A DNA stretch of 13,915 nucleotides from the NCBI GenBank assembly GCA_007117785.1, contig SKFV01000090.1:1-13915 (forward strand), in the 5' to 3' direction. The notes under the pieces were generated by a model, which searched no databases, was not told the DNA's origin, and saw only the letters and a list, made by a program, of their open reading frames with translations. The stretch comes from Pseudomonas sp. Lineage in GTDB: Bacteria; Pseudomonadota; Gammaproteobacteria; Pseudomonadales; Pseudomonadaceae. A program made the position numbers and the translations under genes. This document shows positions 1 through 10,100 of this stretch, piece by piece (the stretch's first letter is position 1; every line of letters starts with the position of its first letter).

Positions 1-1125
1 CTGGCCCTGGCGATGCAGCTGCCCAAGCACCATATCGCCCAAGGTATTGAGCGCCAGCGTGCCATTGGCACGCACCTCGGCATCATTGGCCATACTGAAG
101 CTATCAGCCAGCAGCGTGAAATTACTGCCCGCGTTGACCTGATCCAATACGCTGACGGCGCCACCGGCATCCAGCAAAATGAAATCCGAGGCCGAAGCGT
201 TATCCAGTGTTAAGTCACCACCGGCAGTTATATTCAAGCTGCCAGCTTCGGCATACAGTTGATCCGCACTAATATCTACCAGACCACTGAGCTGCAGGTT
301 ACCGTCAGCAACAATACTCCCGACGTGCAGAGCACGGTCAGTCGCAAAGTTCACCTGGCCAGCAGCCACCGCATTCAACTCACCTTCAGCCGCAGACTCC
401 AACTCTACCTGCAGGGCCTGACCACCATGGCCGAGAATATCGCCATTGGCGTTGAGATCAATATTGCGGGCACTGATCGCTAGCCCTTCAAATTGTCCCA
501 ACAGACTGCCATTCGGTGCATGCAAGGCAACATCACCGACAGCCAGCACCTGACCAATACGGAAATCATCTTGCAACCAGCTCAATGCAATGTTCTGACC
601 GGCAGAAGCAGACAATAAACGTCCACCCACATCCAACGTCAGCACTTCATCATCGTTGTTGGTGTTACCCAGGTTGCCGGTACCGGCAATCAGTGAAAGG
701 TCACCATCAATCACAAAATTGCCGCCGTTAGTATTTGCAGCCAGGATGCTGTTAGCGGCTGCCAGCCGCGCACCCCCGTCAACCTCGACAGTGCCTACGC
801 GCATATCATTGGCCGACTGCAAGTACAGTGAGCCAGCCACTGTGGCATCAAATTGCTCGCTTGCTGAGATATAGAACGGTAGCGTCTGATTCACTGACAA
901 ACTGATGATATTGCCATTGGCGTCATTATTAAGCGTGACATCACCAGGTGCGTTGGCAATGGCCAGCGCCGCCGCTTCGGCCGGTGTGAGACTACCAGCT
1001 TGCAGCGCTGCAAAATCAATCACCATGCTGTCAGCCAGGCGACCCACATCGCCCTTGACCTGAATATTGACCTGACGACCGCTGAGATTCGGATCCGCAG
1101 CACCGACCGGTGTGCTGGAGGCATT
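1..1125 (-). other. C-proximal filamentous-haemagglutinin-like beta strands (runs off the window)
   Basis: After the helical segment the chain returns to strand-turn repeats of about 20 residues: SGRQVNIQVKGDVGRLADSM (about 1024-1083), NAPGDVTLNNDANGNIISLS (about 895-954), NFVIDGDLSLIAGTGNLGN (about 664-720), ISARNIDLNANGDILGHGG (about 421-477), SLNITAGGDLTLDNASASD (about 184-240) and EVRANGTLALNTLGDMVLGQ (about 13-72). The pattern G-(D/N)-[LIV]-x-L-x-A-x-G is that of right-handed beta-helix exoproteins. No stop codon occurs before position 1, so further C-terminal sequence lies beyond the window edge, including any anchor or secretion signal. Confidence 0.6.
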
Positions 1126-4100
1126 GCCCAGCGCAGCCGCATCAATCGCGTATCGCAGCTCACCTTCAGTCCAGATCGCATTATCAGTCAGAGCCTGAAT
1201 CTGCTCTGCTGTGGCCTGATACGCAAAACCTTGCTGATAGTCCTGGAATGGCGCCTGATCGCTCCAGTCACCGCCGATGTTCTCGGCAAAGAAGTCTTGC
1301 AGCTCATTCATACGCGCCTGCGCCAAGGATTGCACCTGTGCATCGCTAAGGCCGCTCTCACCGGTTTGCAATTCAGCCAGCGGCCGGTAGAAGTCGATAC
1401 GACTGTCATCAATGACAAACTCACCACCGACAAAGTCGCCCAGCCCCAGAATGCGCCAATACTCTTGATATTGCGCATTCACTCGATCTTCAAAGGGTTT
1501 GACCGTGGAGGCCTGAATGTTCGCTTCTGCACCGTACTCACTGGTCAGGCTGAGCTTTTCCCAGATGCTCTGGCGTTGTTCTTCATCCAGGGTATCAGAG
1601 GCCAACCGACGGCCCGCATCAAACAGTGAACCCTCATCCACTCGCAGAGAGACATTGCCAGTTTCAGAAATTATCTGACCCACCCAGCTGTCACCCGCAA
1701 TCTCACGCAGGTAAATATCGCGCATGGCTTCGACGTTAATCACACCGTCGCGGGTGCCACCATTAGCAGTAGCGACTTCCTGTGTAATGGTCTGAATCGG
1801 ATTGGCGTTGGTACCCACCGCTCCAGCTGCCTTCAAATCGATATTACGCGCATTGATATGCGGTTTACCGTCAGCCAACTCACTGCGACCCATGAGGTCA
1901 CCGTTCAACTGAACCACCACGTCGCCCGTGCCATCGCCAGCATTGATTTCGTCGATCAGGGCACCAGAGCTCAGGTTCAGGTTCATCCCGGCACTGCCAG
2001 AGACAGACCTGAGCGTACCGCCACCGGCCATGCCAATCTGGAGCGCACGCGCCTGGGTACCGATATAACCACCCGCTTGCATATCCAGTGTTTTACTGAA
2101 AATGCTGCCATCGCTGCCATTGATTATATTGTTCTCGGCTTTCAGTCGCGTGAGACCGCCGGGGTTATTCAGGCGCCCGCCAATGATCAGATTGTTATTG
2201 GTATCGACATCGATCAAACCCGCCGCATTACCGACAAATGCAATATCGAAAGGATTATCGGCTTTCACCGAGTGAAATATATTGATGCGTGCACTTTGAG
2301 GCATCTTATATCGCCAGCGCGAGAAGTATTCACCCTCCCGATCACCACTGGTGTAACGATCACTGGCTCGGAAATCCCAATTGCAGCTTGAGCCGATACT
2401 GTCACCACAACCATGATACCGCACATCAAAATTGCGATAATTTGAAAAGCTGCCCGTGATGTCCTGTTCGTATACGTTCGAACTTGAGCGTACAACTACG
2501 CTACCGGCCGTCACATTCCAGGGATCATTGGCATCATTAGAAACAGGGTAAACCCAGTTCCAGTCAGTCGATGAAATGCTATTGCTTCCGTAATCAATGG
2601 TGCGACTCAGCCGAGCATTTTGTGACCATTCAAAACGCTGGTTGGCCCGCGGATTATAGGTAGCCGTGGAGGAAGACGAACTGCTGACCAAGTGGGCATC
2701 GGTTACCGATGTCGCACCATTACTGTTGTTATAGACACTTAAGCCGCTGTTCTGATCATGCACATACCAGACGCTGGCATCCTGACCATTCACTTTGGGC
2801 TTGAACGTATCGACTATCTGCACAATACCCACCGAACCCACACCGGTATCGATATTGCTCAGTTGTAACTCATGGCTGGACTGGTTCTTGATAACCACTT
2901 CACCAAAGCCATTATTGACTTCAATTCGCCCGTCCGGGTTGGTACTGATGATACCGCCACGCATGTAAATGAAGCCGCCACCAGAGGCGTTGACATCATC
3001 CATGACAATACGCTGATTAACAAAGTCATACTGGCCACTGATCGGCGTACCCGACTCAGCTGTCAGTAAGCTGGTGGGAAGATCAACAGCTTCGACACAG
3101 ATATTGCTGCTGCAATAGTGGTTTTCAATCCAGCTATCGAGGTCAGCATTGATGGTCACTGAGCGGTTAGTTGCCATGCCGCTGGTGATTGTGCCGTTGA
3201 CGTCAATGTATTTAGCCTGAATACCAACCTGGCCACCAACCACACGGCCACCCTCTCCACCCGAGCCAAGACTGGCCGAATCGTAACTAGCAGTCGTTTT
3301 ACTAAGGCTCTGAAAGCGTAAAAATGGCATCCATGATGGAGCGCTCTCCATACCGCGAAATCGAGTAGCACTACCGGTATATTCACGCGCAGCATCCGAG
3401 GAGCAATTAGCTGTATGGCTCAACGATGCCGGCAAGCAGGCACCAAACAAAACGGTAGTCGAGCCGCTATGCGTAGAGCTAGGAGCAGACTGATAGAGGA
3501 CATTATTGTTGCCTCCATAAACATAGTTGGCAATCTTTTGGATAGTCACGTTTCGCGAGTCAAGCGAACTACTGATACCCGCAAATATACGCCACTCAGA
3601 CATCGGGTTACTGTTGATCGACCAGTAGCTGTTGGGTGTAAACACAGTCATTGAGCCTTCCGGCACCTCAACCAGCACCTGCTGTCCGAAAGTACCGCCA
3701 AACTGGCCCAGCGAACCTTTGGCGTTGGAAATATGAATCAAACCGCCCTGGTTATAGATATCCCCGGTCAAGAAAATTGCAGGCCCGTAGCTGACATTGC
3801 CCGAAGACCCACCAAAACTGTTGTTGATACGAATTTCCGGACGACGATCAGCTCCAATTTCCTCCAGCGTACCGTTAAAGACTGAGCGGTTAGCACCGCC
3901 AGTAAACAAAACGCGCCCGCCGGGCTGGTCCGGGATCAGTGCATCACCAATCAGCAGATAATTTGAACTCTGATTCTGAATATCAATCTGCGGGCCACCC
4001 TGCGCAGTCAGTAGACCGCTGCCGCTCAGAGAGTCAGCATGCACGGTCACGGTACCACCGGCTGCCAGCAAGTTATTCAACTCATAAGCCCCGGTAGCTG

Positions 4101-7100
4101 TGCTGGATACAGTGCCCTCAATCACCGAGCGGGTGACATCATCCATACCGGCAAAATTATCTAGGAATGTTCGCGGGTTAAAGTCGGCGCTATACATTGC
4201 CTGAAGGGGCAATCCAGCTGATTGACTGATGTTGCCTTCCGCATCGATATTGACAATAAGTTCGTTATAGCGCCCCGCCAATAGCTGACCATTAATATCC
4301 GCCGTACTAACACGAGAGACATTGGAGTGGCTGTTCTTGTTGGTTACCGGAATAAAACCAAGCTGATAACCACGCGCCTCACCGTCGGCATTAGCAGAGC
4401 TCATGCCGTTATAGCTGCCAATCACCACGTTGCGTGCCGCCAACGCTTCGCTGCCTGCAGCAAATGCGGTGGAAACATTATTGACTATATTGCCCTCGGC
4501 ACGGCTGACCGGGACCGCGATAATACCGCGCACATTGCTGTGCGAAACCGAACTGACTTGCAGGCTGGTGTTATACAGCCCTTCTGGATCATCGCCAGCG
4601 GTCAGGCGGATATTCGCCAGCGCCTCCATCAGTACATCACCAGCAATATTCAGGTTCTGTCTCGATGTCAGTTGCGCATTGGCCGTGGCATCTGCTACCC
4701 CGGCAGCACCCCAGGTACTGGCCAGGGCCTCAATCGCAGAGGAGCCGCGGGTATAAGTGCCCAAGCCAATATTGCCCGAGGAATACAGGTAGGCGTTCTG
4801 TCCGATGTCGACATTATTGGTCAGGGTGCTGCGCTGATAGTTTGCAGCGCCACCACCGGCGATGGCACCACCGGTATTGAGCTTGACGGATTCTACCGCC
4901 TCTTGCTGCTGGAAAGCCCGCACCACCAGTCGCGCACTGTAACCATCAGCATCCAGACCAGCCAACAGGCGAGTGCCCTCACCAATATCAACATCGGCCG
5001 TACCGGTAATGCGTGTGTCATTAGATACAGCCTGACCGCTTATCACGCCCCCACCGGCACCCGAAGCGGCTTCACCCATATGCCGACTGAACACATTATT
5101 GTTTGCCGTTATCAGGATGTTCTGTGCCGCGTAAATCTTGCTGTTGCTGCCGATAGTGGCGACTGCACTGCCGTTGATTCTATTGACCGAGTTTGCACCG
5201 CTGGCTCCGGCCAGCGACGCATTGACTGAATTGGCATGGGTGCCATACAGCGCCGTATATTCAGCGCTCAGTGCCAGGTTGCGCACCGCCACATCAACAT
5301 CATCGCCAATTTCTGCGGTGGCTCTGCCGTGAGTATTGGTACTGGCGACGGAAGCATTACCCGATACCACACCACCACTGCCGGCAACCGTTTTCGCCTG
5401 GTTAATATCTTCAGCAGTGGCATTAACCACCAGATCGCTTATTTCGGAAGAACCATTACGATCATTGGCACCATCACCCAGTCGCGCAAGGGTCTCACTA
5501 TCTGATTCGGCCTTGGCTACCGACGCACCCTTGGCCAAGCCACCTACAGCCACACCCAAGGAGTCGGCATATTGATGGCTTCGGCTATCAGCTGCGATAT
5601 CCACCCGCCCAGATGGCAGCTGTAAACCGCTGCCGGTCACAGCACTCACTTTGGCCGTATTGTAAGCCTCTGCGACCGTAGCATTGGCACTGAGGAATAC
5701 CCCGCCACTACCCGCTACTGATGTGGCGCGCACATTGGCCTGATCAGGATCGATGGCTGAGCCACTGCGGTTGTACTTCAACTCAGAACGCACCTGCAAA
5801 CCGCCGGTACCTCTGACGTCAACCTGATTACCCAGGCTGGCAGTAATGGTATTGGCCGTTTCCGCACGCGAAAAAGAGGCACCGACTGCTGCCCCCCCGC
5901 CCACGGTGGCACCCAGCGCGTCAGCCTGCAATTGTGGCAAGGCACTGGCTGACAGCTTGACCCCGTTGGTCCCGCCATCCAGCACAACACTATTGCCTAC
6001 CTGAGTGCTGACGCGCGTGCTATCGAGAGCCACCGAAGCGACTGCAGTCCCTGCACCGAACAGGCCGCCGGCAGCGGCCAGGCTATCTACCAGCACACCG
6101 CCGGTGCCTGAGGCCTCCAGATTAATGACCGAGCCGGAAAGCTGACTATTATCGGCGACATCAACGTCCACATTGCTGTCCCGCTTACCGGTACCTACGA
6201 CGACACCCACTGCCGCTGCACCCGCAGCGGCACCAATAGCCTCAATATTCAGCGACAGGCCATCGTGAGCTATCGCAGACAAGCTGCCAGTAGCCGTGTG
6301 TTGGCCACTGAGATTACTGCCCACCGTATTATTCAATACACCAACAGCCACAGCCGCGCCAAGGCCAACACCAAAGCCTGCCGCACCCGTGTAAGCTTCA
6401 ACATTCACCGCGCTGCCACTGCTTTTGAGCCCGCCAGCATCGGCAGCAATATCAATACTGCTCGCTTCTGTACTACCTCTCAGCAATTCCGCCTGCACTC
6501 TTGAGTTGGACAGCGTGAAAGACGTCGCACCGCCCACTGCCGCTACGCCAGACGCCTGTGCAGAACCGGCCAGGTTACGACTATGAAGCAAGTCGTTTGC
6601 TTCAATATTGACCGCGCCATCGGTGCGCAGTGTTGTATCACTGACCCGAGCCAATGTTTCATGCACATACACCGGGTTGTTCTGTAAACGCTCGCGGGTA
6701 TCGCCCGGGTTGCCGGCGCTGTTGATTCTGTTGATCTCGGCATCGGACGTGACCGGATCAGACGGCTCAAACTCCTCGGTTTCTTCGTTAAATTCTTCGG
6801 ATTGATACGGTTTATCCACCTCGAAAGAGGCGAAGCCATTGACCATGTCCAGCGTGCCCTTGTCTTTGCCCAACTCATCCATGGGGTCAACGCCATCAAC
6901 TTGAGTAGCGCCGGAACCCAGGATCAGTAATCCAAGACTGCCACCGAGCGCCACGCTGCCACCCACACCGCCGGTAACGGTATACAGCTCGACATCACTG
7001 AGCCGGTTTGCCAACACATCAACAGCGCCGGTGGTGTAAATATTGCTATCAAGTACCTGGGCGCGGGTTGCATTGTTGGCAACCAACACGTTGGCACTAG

Positions 7101-10100
7101 CTCCCAGCGAGGCGCCGCCCACAGCCGCGGAGCCAGCATTACTCAAGGCAACCAGGCTATCCGTAGCAGACACCTTCAAGCTGGCTGCACGGTTGGAAGC
7201 AGAGCCAATATCACTGTTTCCAACACCTGCTTCGGTGACGTTTTCAATCAACGACATATTAATTGAACCGGCAGCAGCTACGCCGCCACCTGAACCACTG
7301 ATGCTATTGGCCAGCAGACGCGTATTGGACTGCGCATCTACCAGCACATCACCGGCTGTAGTCACTCGAGTGCGTTGTTGTGTCTGACCTGGCTGGGCGC
7401 CCAGCCAGGCGCGTACGGTACTGCTGTTATACGCAAAGGCCACGCCGGCACCGGCACCCACAGCACCCACTGCCACAGAGCCAGAATTGGGAGACAGGCT
7501 GTTTTCAGCGTCAGCCGCGATCTTCAAGCCCCCGACTGTCAACTGACTGCCATCATCGACCAGAGCTTCGGTATCGCCTTGCACCACTAGCACAGCCGCA
7601 CTACCGTTCAGGCCAACAATAGCTCCTGCCACCCCGACCACAATGCTGCTGGCAGCCCGGGTTGCCTCGGCGACCACATCGGTTTGCCCGCGGCTTTCCA
7701 GTTCCGAGCCACGCACTATAGCGCGGGTATCTCGTCCAATAACTCCGGAATCCAGCGCGGCGCCCGCCGCCACAGCGCCCAGTGACAGTGCCGCATTGAA
7801 CACCCCGCCAAAGGTATAGCTGTGACTGTAGGCACCCAGGCTGACCGCTTGCTGCGCATTGGCACCGGCGTTTTCCTGGTTAATCCGTGCACTATCAATT
7901 TCCGCCAGGGTTGCACCCAGCAACACACTGGTATTGTTCACCCCGGAGACCGAACCACTATATAGCGGCACCAGGCTTACTGCCGCGCTGGCACTGATTT
8001 GACCAACTTGTTGCAGAGTGGTCGCGCGAACGGCAAGACCGCTCACTGTTTCTTTGCCGGTATCCAGATTCAGTACTGGATTAAACATATCCGCGCCGAC
8101 AGGTTGTTCCGGCTCTTCATCATCTGCCGGTGGATCACTTGGAAAATCCGCCGGCGGGTCACTGGCCAAATCATCCGGATCAGGCGCATTGTTGACCTGC
8201 CCATTGTCCACCTGTAATCCAGGCCCTTTAGCCAGAGCAGTAACCCGTGTATTACTCCCGGCAATCCGGCCAATGGTTTCACTTTCCACCAAGTTGATGG
8301 TGAGTGCGCCGGAGACAGCAGCAGTGCCACTAGCGGCCATAACACCAGCGAAAGAATTGATCACATCGCTGTTGAACGCCTGCACCGCGACGTTATTGTC
8401 AGCAAGCACCCAGGCATCGTTTTCAATGCTGGCTTTGGTGTTCGTATTCAGCAAGCTGAATGCGCTGCCCACATTGGCCGCGACCGTACCGGAGGCACCA
8501 CCGGAAATAGAAGCAGTCCGAATAATTGCGTTAGAGCGTGCATCGACTCGTAGATTACGAACATCCAGGCGCTCATCATTGAGCGTACCGCTGACCAGAC
8601 CCTGAATGTCGTTACCAATGCGGTTCACCGCTACCGCCAAACCAACAGCGACAGCACCCGCGCCCGCGACACCACCAGCCAGCGAGTTGATAGTAGATTT
8701 ATCCTGTGCATCAACAATGACATCACCAGCCTGACCACTGACGTTAATCAGTTTGGCGTGAGTCAGCGCATCAATATTGTTGGTGGTATTGGAGGCCACC
8801 GCCGCTGCTGAACCGCCTGCAGCTCCACTGAGTGCCAGGGTATCGATACGAGCACGAGTCAACGCCTTCACATTCACGTCGCTATCGGTACCGAGCATCA
8901 ACGCTGAGTTTTCGATCAGCGCCTTACGCCGCTGATTGACAGTACTGACCGCAACCGCGCCAGCCCCAGCCCCGGAACCACCACCCTGGACGTTACCAGC
9001 CAAAGTTTTGATATCCACTTCACCGCGAGTGACATCCACATCCACCGCACTGGCAGCATTAACCTGCGCATTAGCAATGCGTGCGGTTTCTTCACCATCG
9101 ACCACATTGACCGCTACGGAAGCGCCAACAGCCGCCGACCCTGCACCACCACCGCCTACGGCTGCAGACCGAATCAGGGCATCACCACCGCTGGTCAGCG
9201 AGAGCTCATCGCTCAGGTCGTATTCACCACCGTCCAACTCCGCGATTCGCTCTGCCAGAATGATCGCATTCACGTTAGAAGCGCCGACAGCCACGCTGCC
9301 AGCACCATTAACCACACCGCCCAGACCCCAGATGGTGCGCTTACCCTCGGCTGCAGACAGGCTCAGGCTGCCGCCGGTTACCCGCGAGCTGTTACCAACT
9401 ATCGCGGCACGCTCGGTACCTTCCAGCAGATTGGTCGTCGTTGCCCCATTGACGGCGACACTGCCTGCGCCACCACCTGCGATGGCGATAGCGTAAATCG
9501 CCTGCTCGACACCGGCCTTGAGCGAAGTCGTCGCAAAGTCAGCGATCTGGCTATCACGGATAATGGCTTCACGGTCCGCCGCAATTCGGTTAAAGGTTGC
9601 CGCCAACCCGACTGCTGCGGTGCCGCCGCCGGTAATAGAACCGGCCAATGAGGCAATCATCAGGCCCTGACCCGCACTGGCATCCAGACTCAGCGTCTGA
9701 TCGCTTCCCGTGGCCGTCAGGCTGCTGTCGCTGACCCGCACCTCGTCCTTACCATTGATATTGTTGGCCGCGAAAGAGCCACCGACACCGGCGGTACCAC
9801 CGCCGGCCGCGTCAATGCCCAGGCTCCAGATTTCGCCATCCAGCGCTGATGTCATGTTCAGGTCGCCGTCAAGATTAACGGTGCTGTCATCGATCACGGC
9901 ACTGCGCTCGGCATCAATCAGGTTGACGGCTACCCCGGCACCCACGCCGGCACTACCACCACCGGCAGCCAGGTTGAACGCCAGCGACCAGATGCTGGCA
10001 CCCAGATTGGGCTGACTGGCAACCACCGACAGATTACCCACATCCATGCTGGCATTGCTGAGCAAGGCACTGGTGGTATCGGCAATACGGTTATAGGTAA

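Larger units (their letters stand above)
5887..8229 (-). repeat. Third repeat block, Gly/Ala-rich units interrupted by two acidic inserts
   Basis: The same module continues with more variable length. Clear signatures are RDTRAIVRGS near 7725, QGDTEALVDDGS near 7570, NVTEAGVGNS near 7235, NNATRAQVLDS near 7070, NSRVQAELLRGS near 6440, and DSTRVSTQVGNS near 5990. The strands that follow read L-x-V-x-A, for example GDVLVDAQSN near 7340 and AVDVLANR near 7010. Two inserts sit here (8047-8229 and 6655-6912). Gly/Ala runs such as GAVGAGAGVAFAYN near 7440 are long enough to suggest packed beta-hairpins. I count about 11 to 12 units; the exact number depends on how the insert-bearing ones are scored. 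Confidence 0.7.

Noticed and set aside
3156..3395. A short minus-strand open frame of 79 codons
   Set aside because: It is out of frame with, and fully inside, the giant coding sequence; its Arg/Leu/Val-rich translation is a frame-shift shadow.
4327..5229. A 300-codon open frame on the plus strand
   Set aside because: Same in-register antisense shadow; the opposite strand encodes clear repeat units with the [IL]-G-[DSEQN] signature.
7388..7409. The 22-bp palindrome as a transcription terminator
   Set aside because: It has no loop and no following T-run on either strand, and it lies inside an open reading frame.
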